A stretch of 64,000 nt of DNA from Verrucomicrobiota bacterium (GTDB lineage Bacteria > Verrucomicrobiota > Verrucomicrobiia > Limisphaerales > Pedosphaeraceae), in the NCBI GenBank assembly GCA_021325145.1, contig JAJPHR010000103.1, positions 62,001 through 126,000 of the forward strand, written 5' to 3'. The notes beneath the pieces are model-generated. The model saw nothing but the letters and a program-made list of their open reading frames with translations, ran no database searches and was not told the DNA's origin. A program made the translations under genes and the position numbers. Of the stretch, positions 17,751 to 26,016 are shown piece after piece (position 1 is the first letter of the stretch; every line of letters starts with the position of its first letter).

Positions 17751-18464
17751 ATTAACCCAATTCTCCATCAATCCCCGGTTGCGCGACGCGAATGGCGTCT
17801 GCTGCGAAGTGAGGCGGCTGGTTCCGCTCAGAACATGGCCTTGGACGAGGCCCTGCTGGAAGCCGCGCCTTCGCTTGGGCCGGTTCTGCGGTTTTATTCC
17901 TGGACCGAGCCGGCGGCTTCCTTCGGTTATTTTCAAAAATATGCCGAGGTTGAAACCATGACGCAGTTGCGTCCGCTGGTCCGCCGCCCGACCGGGGGTG
18001 GCGTGGTCCCGCACGACGCGGATTGGACTTACAGTCTCGTTTTTCCACCGAACGATCCCTGGTACGATTTGAAGGCGGTTGAGAGTTATCGGCGGGTTCA
18101 CGAATGGATTCAGACAGCCTTTCGCCAGTTGAAGATCGCCACGGAACTTGCCGCCTGCTGTCGAAAGGCCTTGCCGGGACAATGCTTCGCGGGGTACGAA
18201 AAATTGGATGTGCTCTGGCACGGGCGGAAAATTGCCGGCGCAGCGCAGCGCCGGACGCGACACGGTTTGCTCATTCAGGGGTCTGTGCAACCGCCACCCA
18301 TAAAACTCAGCCGCGCCGATTGGGAGCAGGCGATGTGCGACGCCGCAAGGTTGAAACCGGGGTTTAAGTGGCAGGCATTCGCGCCCGAGGCCGCCTTCCA
18401 TGCCCGCGTGGCGGAACTGGCCGCCAACACATATTCCCAGCCCGCATACAATCGCCGCCGTTAG
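17751..18464 (+). CDS. Octanoyltransferase LipM / lipoate-protein ligase family, non-canonical start
   Basis: A BPL/LPL catalytic domain with VRRPTGGGVVPHDADWTYSL, the Cys motif GQCFAGYEKLDVLWHGRKIAG and AQRRTRHGLLIQGSV. The cysteine in CF and the lysine in GRKIAG match LipM-type octanoyltransferases, which transfer octanoate from ACP to a lipoyl domain through a thioester. Homology begins at REWRLLRSEAAGSAQNMALD, about 16 residues before the first ATG (17835), yet no ATG, GTG or TTG exists between there and the nth stop. ATT at 17751, 3 bases after AGGTGA, is therefore proposed as start (237 residues). CTG 17799, or read-through from nth in the same frame, are alternatives. Using ATG 17835 would remove the first beta-strand. 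Confidence 0.75.
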   Translation: MNPILHQSPVARREWRLLRSEAAGSAQNMALDEALLEAAPSLGPVLRFYSWTEPAASFGYFQKYAEVETMTQLRPLVRRPTGGGVVPHDADWTYSLVFPPNDPWYDLKAVESYRRVHEWIQTAFRQLKIATELAACCRKALPGQCFAGYEKLDVLWHGRKIAGAAQRRTRHGLLIQGSVQPPPIKLSRADWEQAMCDAARLKPGFKWQAFAPEAAFHARVAELAANTYSQPAYNRRR

Positions 18465-18509
18465 CCTGATTTGATTGAACAAACTGGCCGCATAATCAAT
18501 CTAAGTGGA

Positions 18510-19211
18510 ATGAAGAAGACCCTTTGGAAGCAAAAGTGGATCAAATTCCTGCGCGAAGAAGCCCGGCCAATGCTGATTACAGTGCTGGTCTTGTTCGCCT
18601 TTCGTTCGGCGGTTGCCGATTGGAATGACGTGCCGACCGGTTCGATGAAACCGACCATCATCGAGGGCGACCGCGTTTTTGTGAACAAGCTTGCGTACGA
18701 TTTAAAGGTTCCGTTCACGACCTGGCACCTGGCGGCCTGGGACAACCCGAAACGCGGCGAGATCGTGGTCTTCTTTTCACCCTACGACGGCCAGCGCCTG
18801 GTCAAGCGGGTGGTGGGCGTTCCGGGTGATCGCATCGAGCTGGTGAATGACCAGCTTTTTGTCAACGGCCAGCCGGCGAAATACGAACCGCTCGGGAGCA
18901 AAACGATCAACGAAATCCCCGTCACCGAACAACCGAGCCATGAGTTTGCCAGCGAAACGGTCCAGGACTGCTCGCATCCGGTCATGTCCACACCGGCCTT
19001 GCGCGCTCCGCGTACCTTCGGCCCCATCACGGTGCCGGAAAACCAATATTTCATGATGGGCGACAATCGCGACAACAGTTTCGATTCCCGTTTCTACGGC
19101 TGCGTGGAACGCAATCGGATCGTTGGCCGCGCTTCCGCAGTTGTGATTTCGCTGGACCACACCGACCATTACCTGCCCCGCTGGCACCGATTCTTCACGA
19201 GGCTGCCGTGA
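18510..19211 (+). CDS. lepB: Signal peptidase I
   Basis: 233 residues with one N-terminal membrane anchor (ARPMLITVLVLFAFRSAVADW). Catalytic serine in VPTGSMKPTIIEGDRVFVNK, catalytic lysine in GQRLVKRVVGVPGDRIEL, and the family box FMMGDNRDNSFDSRFYG. It cleaves signal peptides from exported proteins at the outer face of the inner membrane. ATG 18510 is chosen over GTG/ATG codons further upstream because the membrane anchor starts directly after it. Many large secreted proteins in this window would be its substrates. Confidence 0.96.
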   Translation: MKKTLWKQKWIKFLREEARPMLITVLVLFAFRSAVADWNDVPTGSMKPTIIEGDRVFVNKLAYDLKVPFTTWHLAAWDNPKRGEIVVFFSPYDGQRLVKRVVGVPGDRIELVNDQLFVNGQPAKYEPLGSKTINEIPVTEQPSHEFASETVQDCSHPVMSTPALRAPRTFGPITVPENQYFMMGDNRDNSFDSRFYGCVERNRIVGRASAVVISLDHTDHYLPRWHRFFTRLP

Positions 19212-19214
19212 TCT

Positions 19215-19496
19215 GTGTTCCGTCGGGATTTCTTGCATTTGGCGCCGTGGTTTAAACGCGCCTGCATCTGCACATTGGTTCTCGAACTCGTCAGTCTCGG
19301 ACTGGGAGCGTACTGGGGGATCGAATACCGATTGTCCGGAGCCTGTCTTCCGGTTGGATGGCTGCCGATTCTACTGATCGCGTTGCGGCGACCTGAGAAG
19401 CCGGCCTCATCTGATATCGTGGTGATGTTCACGAGTTTTCCCGCGCTCTTTGCGGCAACGGCGATTTTCGACCATTGGTATTTCCTTCGTCATTGA
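19215..19496 (+). CDS. Small two-helix membrane protein
   Basis: 93 residues from GTG 19215, three bases after the lepB stop, hence likely co-transcribed. Two hydrophobic segments (ACICTLVLELVSLGLGAYWG and GWLPILLIALRR) and a third weaker one at the C-terminus (FTSFPALFAATAIFDHWYFL). I do not recognise a family. The tight coupling with lepB is the main support for it being real. Confidence 0.55.
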   Translation: MFRRDFLHLAPWFKRACICTLVLELVSLGLGAYWGIEYRLSGACLPVGWLPILLIALRRPEKPASSDIVVMFTSFPALFAATAIFDHWYFLRH

Positions 19497-19520
19497 TTCC
19501 CTGATTTCCCGGTCGTGAAT

Positions 19521-19553
19521 AGTTTGCGTTCTCTGCGTTCTTTGCGGTTAAAT
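19521..19553. repeat. CTTTGCGTTCT-type short tandem repeat
   Basis: Imperfect units of TTTGCGTTC/TCTGCGTTC (GTTTGCGTTCTCTGCGTTCT, then TTGCGGTTAAA) fill the gap before the phospholipase D gene. The same kind of phrase occurs in intergenic DNA of many genomes. No function is evident. Confidence 0.4.
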
Positions 19554-19592
19554 CCCTCCGTCATTTGACGGCCGATGGATTTCGAGACACCA

Positions 19593-21680
19593 ATGAATTC
19601 GCGGCGCTGGAGCTTCCCGGCGAAAGCGGGGTGGACGGTGAAGAACGCACTGTTTCGGGTCGTCGGCTGTTTGATCATTCTCCCGGCTTTGGCGGGATGC
19701 GCGACTTCCAAGCCATCGCACAGCCGCTATTTGCAGCGAGTTGCGCCGGCCAGCCTGACCAATGTCGTCGTTTACAGCGGGGGCACAAACCTGGTGTTGC
19801 GGTTTCCCATTCCCGGCAAGGATCTGGTGGCTCACGCGGAGTGGAGCCCGCCGCAAATGCAGACGCCCGCCACTCTCCTCGACGTTCATCACCAGTTTGC
19901 CGCGCTCACGTTCGAGGACCCGCAAGGCATCATGCGCCGCCTCGCGCCCAGGGGAAATCGGGTCCGGGTGCGCGGGCCGGCGCAGTGGCATCAATTGGTG
20001 CAGGGTGTCTTTTCCGGCCTGGTGCCAAACCAATCCGGCCACGGTGTGGCGTTGTTGGTCCAGAGCCGGGAGATGGTGGTCTTCCGGGATGCCCAGGGCA
20101 AATTGAGCGTGGTCAACCTGGAGAACAAACCTGCCGAAGTAACGGTGGATCGCACATTGAACGACACCGATTTTTCCCAGCAGGCTCTCGCCGCGCTGGC
20201 ATCGGGGTTAAATGGCCGCGAACGCAATCAGAGCCAATTCCTGTTCATTACGGGGGATGATCCCGCCTTCGCATTCCTTGATCTTCGGGAGCGGCTCATC
20301 GTTTTTCTTAGTTATCCGTCCGACCCCGAATCCGGTCCGTTGGAAATGCCGGGGTTCGCCCTGCGCGCGCTGAGTTCGCTGATTTTCAAGAGCCTCGTGG
20401 TCACGGCGATCAAAAACCCATTCACGTTGGTCACCCGCGGCCTGTGGCACATTGGCAATTCAGGCGCGGCGGCCATTCAGTCCGGGGCGTCCAGTTCAAC
20501 CGATCCGCCTCCGCCGCTTTACGCGGGCGAGGGCATGGACCTCGCGGCTTGGGAAACCCGCCTGGACCAGCTCGTGCGCGCCCGCCGGTACAAGGGCAGG
20601 GTGGATTTGCTGATCGACGGCGAGAAGTATTTTCCGGCGCTGATCCAGTCAATTGAGAGCGCGAAGAGCGGCGTCGATGTGCTGGTGTTCATCTTCGACA
20701 ATGACGATTACGCGGTAAAGATCGCGGATTTGCTCAAGGGGCGTTCGGCGGCCGTGCGGATCCGCGTGTTGATGGATGAGATGGGATCGTTGTTCGCCGG
20801 GCAATCCGCTCCGCATACACCGATGCCTCCCGACTTTCAGCAACCGGCCGATATCCGGTCGTATTTGAAATCAGGTTCGCACGTCCACGTGCGCGGGGCC
20901 GCGAACCCGTGGCTGACCGCCGACCATCGGAAGTGCATTTTGATCGATGGCCGCGAGGCGTATCTGGGCGGCATGAACATTGGCCGGGAGTATCGGTACG
21001 AATGGCACGACATGATGGTGCGCCTGACTGGCCCGATTGTCGGCCGGCTGCAAAAGGATTTCCGGGAAACCTGGGCGCACGCAGGGCCGCTCGGCGATTA
21101 CAAATACTTCTTTATTTCCGCGTTCACGCGTGTAAACCCGCGCAAGCTTGATGTCGCCGATGCCATTGACATTCGCCCGCTCCGCACCGCAACCGGGCGC
21201 GTGGAAATTTATCGCGCGCAACTCGAGGCCATTCAACGCGCCCGGCGCTATGTTTATATCGAGAACGGCTACTTCAACGACGGCGCGATTGTGCGCGAAC
21301 TCATCGCGGCCCGACGCCGGGGGGTGGACGTCCGGCTGGTTCTGCCATCGGAAAATGACAGTGGCATCATGCAGAGCGGCAATCTCGTCATGGCGAACAA
21401 AATGATTGAGAGCGGCATTCGGGTTTACGCGTATCCAGGAATGACCCACGTGAAGGCTGCGATTTATGACGGCTGGGCGTGCCTGGGCTCAGCCAACTTC
21501 GATAAGATGAGCCTACGCATTTCGCAGGAACTGGACATCGGATTCTCCGATCCGGCGATGGTGGGCCGTTTGAAGCGCGAGTTGTTCGAAGCTGATTTCA
21601 AGCGTTCGCGCGAAATAACAAGCCCCGTGCCGCTGGACTGGACTGATTCTGTCGTAACGGCGCTGGCCGGGCAGCTTTGA
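19593..21680 (+). CDS. Phospholipase D / cardiolipin synthase-like lipoprotein
   Basis: 695 residues. The N-terminus is a lipoprotein signal ending in LIILPALAGC. Two HKD motifs mark the PLD superfamily: DHRKCILIDGREAYLGGMN (about 20921) and HVKAAIYDGWACLGSANFD (about 21450). Between them lie ELIAARRRGVDVRLVLP and related elements usual for cardiolipin synthase-type enzymes. The first 300 residues before the PLD domains are an extra region of beta-rich character without a recognised motif. A membrane-anchored phosphatidyltransferase or phospholipase acting at the envelope is the likely role. ATG 19575 gives six more residues and is an alternative start. Confidence 0.88.
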   Translation: MNSRRWSFPAKAGWTVKNALFRVVGCLIILPALAGCATSKPSHSRYLQRVAPASLTNVVVYSGGTNLVLRFPIPGKDLVAHAEWSPPQMQTPATLLDVHHQFAALTFEDPQGIMRRLAPRGNRVRVRGPAQWHQLVQGVFSGLVPNQSGHGVALLVQSREMVVFRDAQGKLSVVNLENKPAEVTVDRTLNDTDFSQQALAALASGLNGRERNQSQFLFITGDDPAFAFLDLRERLIVFLSYPSDPESGPLEMPGFALRALSSLIFKSLVVTAIKNPFTLVTRGLWHIGNSGAAAIQSGASSSTDPPPPLYAGEGMDLAAWETRLDQLVRARRYKGRVDLLIDGEKYFPALIQSIESAKSGVDVLVFIFDNDDYAVKIADLLKGRSAAVRIRVLMDEMGSLFAGQSAPHTPMPPDFQQPADIRSYLKSGSHVHVRGAANPWLTADHRKCILIDGREAYLGGMNIGREYRYEWHDMMVRLTGPIVGRLQKDFRETWAHAGPLGDYKYFFISAFTRVNPRKLDVADAIDIRPLRTATGRVEIYRAQLEAIQRARRYVYIENGYFNDGAIVRELIAARRRGVDVRLVLPSENDSGIMQSGNLVMANKMIESGIRVYAYPGMTHVKAAIYDGWACLGSANFDKMSLRISQELDIGFSDPAMVGRLKRELFEADFKRSREITSPVPLDWTDSVVTALAGQL

Positions 21681-21799
21681 CAGGCTGATTCTCCCATCCC
21701 CCCATCACACCCTCAAGCCCTGACATTGAATGTTCCTCTTTGTTGCGCGGTTCAACTTCGCTAGAATTTCGCCATGAAACGTGGCGCCACTTTGCTTGC

Positions 21800-21868
21800 G
21801 AAGCGCGGAGCTCCTGCTCTGCGCGAACACGACGAGCATCAACACGCAAAGCAGGAGCTCTGCGCTTC
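21800..21868. promoter_or_regulatory. Long inverted repeat enclosing the thiE ribosome binding site
   Basis: GAAGCGCGGAGCTCCTGCTC (21800 onward) pairs with the reverse complement in CAAAGCAGGAGCTCTGCGCT (ending 21868), giving an imperfect stem of about 23 bases with a loop near 22. The right arm contains AGGAG, the only Shine-Dalgarno-like sequence before the thiE ATG at 21869. Folding would hide it. It may also simply be a dispersed palindromic element. Confidence 0.5.
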
Positions 21869-22522
21869 ATGCTTCAAATGAAACCGCTTTCGGATTGCCG
21901 GCTTTATACGTTTGTCGATACCGCTTACTTGCACGGACGCAAGCCGGAAGCGGTGGCACAGGAACTTTGCGATGGCGGGTCCGACTTGATTCAATTGCGC
22001 GCCAAGAATGCCGCGGTTTCGGAAATTCGCCGGATGGCGGAAGCGATTGCGCCAGTGACCCGGCGCGCGGGTGTGGGTTTGGTCATCAACGATCATCCTC
22101 TGATTGCCGCCGAAGTTGGGGCGGAACTTTGCCATCTTGGGCAGGAGGACTTGATGGGTGCGGATTTGGGAATGGATCGCTGGAGTTTGGGACGGGTCGG
22201 CTTGAGCACGCATGCACCGGAACAGGCCTGGCGCGCCATTGCATTGGAACCAGCGTACATCGCGATTGGTCCGGTTTACGCCACCGGCACCAAGCCCGGC
22301 GCGCGGCCAGTGACGCTTGAATATGTGCGTTGGGCGGCGGCGAATGTCGCCATCCCCTGGTTCGCCATCGGCGGCATCAACCTGAACAACCTGGACGAGG
22401 TGTTGGCAGCCGGCGCGCGGCGAATCTGCGTCGTGTCCGCCATTTTGAATGCGCCCGATGTGGCCAAGGTGTGCCGGGAATTCAAGGAGCGACTTACACA
22501 GTCTGGCGCATCAGACGGTTAA
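21869..22522 (+). CDS. thiE: Thiamine-phosphate synthase
   Basis: 217 residues, the normal length. ThiE joins HMP pyrophosphate and thiazole phosphate to give thiamine monophosphate. Conserved boxes: DLIQLRAKNA, GVGLVINDHPLIAAEVGAEL with HLGQEDL, GLSTHAPEQ, YIAIGPVYATGTKPGA and FAIGGI. ATG 21869 or 21878 starts the family region; the frame before it is the long inverted repeat. No TPP riboswitch (CUGAGA and ACCUGAUCUGG boxes) is present upstream. The 3' end overlaps the convergent D-threonine aldolase-like gene by 12 bases. Confidence 0.9.
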   Translation: MLQMKPLSDCRLYTFVDTAYLHGRKPEAVAQELCDGGSDLIQLRAKNAAVSEIRRMAEAIAPVTRRAGVGLVINDHPLIAAEVGAELCHLGQEDLMGADLGMDRWSLGRVGLSTHAPEQAWRAIALEPAYIAIGPVYATGTKPGARPVTLEYVRWAAANVAIPWFAIGGINLNNLDEVLAAGARRICVVSAILNAPDVAKVCREFKERLTQSGASDG

Positions 22523-23629
22523 GCGTCGTTCCCGCGCTTTAATCCGCCAGCATTCGCTCGCGTGGCCATCACGAATGACCGTGGCTTCCGAGTACAGCGC
22601 CACGGTCGGGCAAACGTGACGCGGCAACCCGTAGAGACAATCGCCGATGGCGAATTCGTGCGCGCGTGCGGTTTCGATCACGAGGTGTTCTTCGCTGTGG
22701 GTAACCGCCACAGCGTCCGGCAGGTTCAAAAATCGGATGCGCGGGTGCGGATTTTCCGCTGCGATGGCTTTGTGCCCGACATCCAGGCAAAGGCGTCCGG
22801 TGTCCGGCTTGCTGACCACGCGCGTTAACACCACTGCGGCATGCAAAAAATCCAGGTCGTTGAATTTATCGCTGTAACTGAAATCCCAGAGAACGCACGT
22901 TCCGGGACTGCATTCGAATTCCTGGTTCCGCGCCTGTAACGGGAACGTCGGCGTGCCGCCAGCCACAACTCTCGGCACCAGCAGACCGGCGTCCGTTAGA
23001 TGGCGATGAAATGCCTTCACTGGCGCGAATGCGGCATCACATAGCGATGCGCGCGTCGTTGGATCCGGTTCCTGGATGTGTCCGTCATAGACGTGCAAGC
23101 CACCAGGCTTTAATCCTGGCGAAGCCGCGATCAAGCGGTACAATTCCTCTGCCTTTGGCCCTGGCGCGATTCCGGTGCGATGCTGCCCACAGTCAATATC
23201 AAGGAGCACTTCGACGGTGCTTTTGCCTTCGACAAATGCTTTGGACAGCGCATGAATTGCCGGCGCGTTATCCACTACGCACGAAAACCGCGTGGCTGAA
23301 AACTTTCGGCTCAATCTGAGCAATCTCCCCACATTCGGTCCCACTAGCGGGTAGGCAATCAAAACATCCGGAGCGCCGACGCCTGCCGCCATCTCGGCTT
23401 CGGCGATGGTGGCGCTTTTGAATTTGCTGATTCCATTCTCCAATTTCATCCGCACCACTTCAGCAAGCTTGTGTGTCTTCAAATGCGGTCGCAATCTTGC
23501 CGCGCCGCCGGCGATGCGGATCATGCGACGGATGTTCTCCGCGATCCGTTCGGGGTAAAGCAGGAGGGCAGGGGAGGCGACGTCCTGGGCGTTGGCGATA
23601 TCAAACCATTGGGTCACGGTGGAATTCAT
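22511..23629 (-). CDS. D-threonine aldolase / D-serine dehydratase-like PLP enzyme
   Basis: 372 residues with an alanine-racemase-type N-terminal barrel. The PLP lysine lies in the hallmark RPHLKTHKLAEVVRMKLE, and DIDCGQHRTGI and YDGHIQ are also family boxes. The C-terminal domain carries the metal ligands in EEHLVIET and LPRHVCPTVALYSE, as in D-threonine aldolases and eukaryotic-type D-serine dehydratases (DSD1). The reaction is therefore probably cleavage of a D-3-hydroxy amino acid; substrate not determined. ATG 23629 or 23647 are both possible starts. Confidence 0.85.
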   Translation of the reverse strand: MNSTVTQWFDIANAQDVASPALLLYPERIAENIRRMIRIAGGAARLRPHLKTHKLAEVVRMKLENGISKFKSATIAEAEMAAGVGAPDVLIAYPLVGPNVGRLLRLSRKFSATRFSCVVDNAPAIHALSKAFVEGKSTVEVLLDIDCGQHRTGIAPGPKAEELYRLIAASPGLKPGGLHVYDGHIQEPDPTTRASLCDAAFAPVKAFHRHLTDAGLLVPRVVAGGTPTFPLQARNQEFECSPGTCVLWDFSYSDKFNDLDFLHAAVVLTRVVSKPDTGRLCLDVGHKAIAAENPHPRIRFLNLPDAVAVTHSEEHLVIETARAHEFAIGDCLYGLPRHVCPTVALYSEATVIRDGHASECWRIKARERRLTV

Positions 23630-23816
23630 GCTTGCTACTGGTTTCATTACTGCCGGCAAATTAAACCAATCCGGGGGTTCCGAAGCAACCATCCGCAGAC
23701 TTGAATGAGGCACTCATCTGAAGGCTTTTGCCTGTTCCACCCAGCGCAAAATACGTGAAATATTGGGCAAAATCGGTGCTTGACCAGTGCGGGTCGGCTC
23801 GCTACATTCACGGGCA

Positions 23817-23900
23817 ATGATTAGAAACATTCGACTGGCTCTGGTAGTTGCTGTCGTCGTCGTAGTTGGCGACGATGCCGCCGGGTTTTGTCGAAATTAA
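23817..23900 (+). CDS. Branched-chain leader peptide (ilv attenuator)
   Basis: A 27-codon frame: MIRNIRLALVVAVVVVVGDD followed by AAGFCRN and a TAA stop. It contains 7 valines (five in a row), 2 leucines and 2 isoleucines, the expected composition of a leader peptide controlling branched-chain amino acid synthesis. It ends 93 bases before the acetolactate synthase start and sits directly before mutually exclusive antiterminator and terminator hairpins. Confidence 0.88.
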   Translation: MIRNIRLALVVAVVVVVGDDAAGFCRN

Positions 23901-23950
23901 ACCGGATTTAGACAAAAACCCCACGGCTGGAAACGGTCGTGGGGTTTTTT
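23883..23950 (+). terminator. ilvB transcription attenuator (antiterminator and terminator)
   Basis: Terminator: CCCCACG (23919-23925) pairs with CGTGGGG (23938-23944), followed by TTTTTT. Antiterminator: GGGTTTTGTC (23883-23892) pairs with GACAAAAACCC (23911-23921, one bulged A), which uses the first C residues of the terminator stem. The leader stop codon lies in the antiterminator loop, so a ribosome that finishes the leader would favour termination and one stalled on Val codons would favour read-through. Confidence 0.87.
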
Positions 23951-23993
23951 CATGGCCCCGCGACCGCCGGTCGCCCAACTGGAAAGCACATAT

Positions 23994-25862
23994 ATGAATA
24001 AAGCCATAGAGTCCGCGAAGAAATCGCCCGCCCGCAAGCGCGCCGAAGTCGGCCCCGCCATGAAGGGCTCGGAAATCCTCATTGCCTGCCTGGAGCGGGA
24101 AGGGGTCGATACGATCTTCGCTTATCCCGGCGGAGCGAGCATGGAATTTCACCAGGCGCTGACCAAATCCACGATTCGGACTGTCCTGCCGCGGCACGAA
24201 CAAGGCGGGGCATTCGCCGCCGAAGGCTACGCGCGCGCGACGGGCAAAGCCGGCGTGTGCATGGCCACGAGCGGGCCGGGCGCGACCAACCTGGTGACGG
24301 GCATTGCGGACGCCTACATGGACTCCATTCCGCTGGTGGTGGTCACCGGGCAGGTGCCGCAAAGCATGATTGGCAAGGGCGCGTTCCAGGAAACGGATTT
24401 TTTCGGCATGACGCTGCCGGTCGTGAAGCACAGCTATCTGGTGACCGACATCAACGAGATTCCGCGTGTCATCAAGGAAGCGTTTTACATCGCGCAAACC
24501 GGGCGGCCCGGCCCAGTGGTGGTGGACGTTCCCAAAAACATCCAGCAAGCGCAGGCGCAGCCGGTGTTTCCGGATGAAATCACACTTCGTGGTTACGATC
24601 CCAATCCGCAAGCCAGCGATCTTGAACTGAACGAAATCATCGGGCTCATCGAGAAATCCGAGCGCCCGGTGCTTTACGTGGGCGGCGGCATCATCACGGG
24701 GGAGGCCAGCGCGGAACTTCTCAAGTTTGCCGAGGCCGCGCAAATTCCCGTGACAACCACGCTGATGGGCGTGGGTGCATTTCCAGAGCTGCATCCCTTG
24801 TCGTTGCGCTGGCTGGGCATGCATGGCACCGCTTACGCCAATTGGGCGGTCAGCGGCGAGTTCGCGCCCAAGGCGCATCCGAACGATCCCCCGCAAAAGC
24901 TCGCCCACGGCGCGGATTTGTTGCTCGCGTTTGGCGTGAGGTTCGATGACCGGGTGACGGGCAAGGTCGAGAAGTTTTGCGAAACCGGCACGATCGTGCA
25001 TATCGACATCGATCCGTCCGAGATCAACAAGAACAAGCCGGCCAACCTGCCGGTGGTCAGCGACGTCAAGTACGCGCTGGGACGATTGAACGCGATGATC
25101 GAAGAGCGGCCCATCGCCAAAAAGTTTGCCGCGTGGCACAAACAAATTGCGGAGTGGAAAGCGAAAGCGCCGCTGGGTTATCGCGTCACCGAAGAAGTGG
25201 TGACTTCGCAGCACATGAAAGACCATCTGTCCGGCAAGGAAAGCGAAGTCATCCTGCCGCAAATGGCGATCGAGATGCTTTACGAACTGACCCAGGGCGA
25301 GGCGATCATCACCACGGGTGTGGGGCAGCATCAGATGTGGGCGGGCCAGTATTATAAATACAAATTCCCGCGCCAGTTTCTGACGAGCGCCGGTTTGGGT
25401 GCGATGGGTTACGGCTATCCTGCGGCGCTGGGCGCCAAAGTCGCCTGCCCCGACCGGCAGGTGGTTGACATCGACGGTGACGGTTCATTCCTGATGAACG
25501 TGCAGGAATTGGCCACGGCGCACATCGAGAAAATCGCGGCCAAAGCGCTGATCCTGAATAATCAGCACCTTGGAATGGTCGTGCAGTGGGAAGACCGTTT
25601 CTATCAAGGCAACCGCGGCAACACTTATCTGGGCGATCCGGAAAACATGAAACAGATTTACCCGGACTACATCACCATGGCGCGAGGCTTCAACGTGCCC
25701 GCGGAGCGGGTGATGTTCAAGAAGGACCTCCGCGCCGCGCTGCAACGCATGCTCGATTCAAAGGAGCCGTATCTGTTGGATGTGATCGTGCCCTATACCG
25801 AGCATGTGCTGCCATTTGTCCCGGCTGGAAAGACGGTCGCCGAGATGATCTGGAAGCCTTGA
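23994..25862 (+). CDS. ilvB: Acetolactate synthase, large (catalytic) subunit
   Basis: 622 residues. ThDP-dependent enzyme condensing two pyruvates (or pyruvate and 2-ketobutyrate) at the start of Val/Leu/Ile synthesis. N-terminal AYPGGASMEFHQAL and RHEQGGAFAAEGYARATGK contain the cofactor-activating glutamate; TSGPGATNLVTGIADAYMDS follows. The C-terminal ThDP motif is DIDGDGSFLMNVQELATAH, with NNQHLGMVVQWEDRFY. ATG 23994 has GGAAAG upstream; ATG 23952 abuts the attenuator U-run and is unlikely. No ilvN regulatory subunit gene follows, so the ACT subunit must be elsewhere or absent. Controlled by the attenuator just upstream. Confidence 0.95.
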   Translation: MNKAIESAKKSPARKRAEVGPAMKGSEILIACLEREGVDTIFAYPGGASMEFHQALTKSTIRTVLPRHEQGGAFAAEGYARATGKAGVCMATSGPGATNLVTGIADAYMDSIPLVVVTGQVPQSMIGKGAFQETDFFGMTLPVVKHSYLVTDINEIPRVIKEAFYIAQTGRPGPVVVDVPKNIQQAQAQPVFPDEITLRGYDPNPQASDLELNEIIGLIEKSERPVLYVGGGIITGEASAELLKFAEAAQIPVTTTLMGVGAFPELHPLSLRWLGMHGTAYANWAVSGEFAPKAHPNDPPQKLAHGADLLLAFGVRFDDRVTGKVEKFCETGTIVHIDIDPSEINKNKPANLPVVSDVKYALGRLNAMIEERPIAKKFAAWHKQIAEWKAKAPLGYRVTEEVVTSQHMKDHLSGKESEVILPQMAIEMLYELTQGEAIITTGVGQHQMWAGQYYKYKFPRQFLTSAGLGAMGYGYPAALGAKVACPDRQVVDIDGDGSFLMNVQELATAHIEKIAAKALILNNQHLGMVVQWEDRFYQGNRGNTYLGDPENMKQIYPDYITMARGFNVPAERVMFKKDLRAALQRMLDSKEPYLLDVIVPYTEHVLPFVPAGKTVAEMIWKP

Positions 25863-25876
25863 GGGTACTTCCCAGG

Positions 25877-25983
25877 TATGGAGCCCCGGCTTTAACCGGG
25901 GCCGTCGTATGTTCAGGCGGCTTGAGAGTGTTTATAATCGTTGTTTGCGTGTGTGCCCCGCCGCCTGAAGGCGGGACTCCATA
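25877..25983. repeat. REP-type palindrome pair after ilvB
   Basis: Two hairpins, GCCCCGGC-TTTAA-(C)CGGGGC and CCGCC-GCCTGAA-GGCGG, are flanked by TATGGAG at the left end and its reverse complement CTCCATA at the right end, so the whole 107-base unit is an inverted repeat of two REP-like elements. It may also end ilvB transcription, although no U-run is present. Confidence 0.55.
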
Positions 25984-26016
25984 TCATTGCGCCCTCTTAA
26001 CACCGCGAGTGCTTCG

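Noticed and set aside
21681..21868. TPP riboswitch before thiE
   Set aside because: The conserved CUGAGA and ACCUGAUCUGG elements are absent; only a long simple palindrome is present.
23808..25331. A 507-codon frame antisense to acetolactate synthase
   Set aside because: The plus strand carries the conserved ilvB gene and its attenuator; the reverse translation is His/Arg-rich and without motifs.
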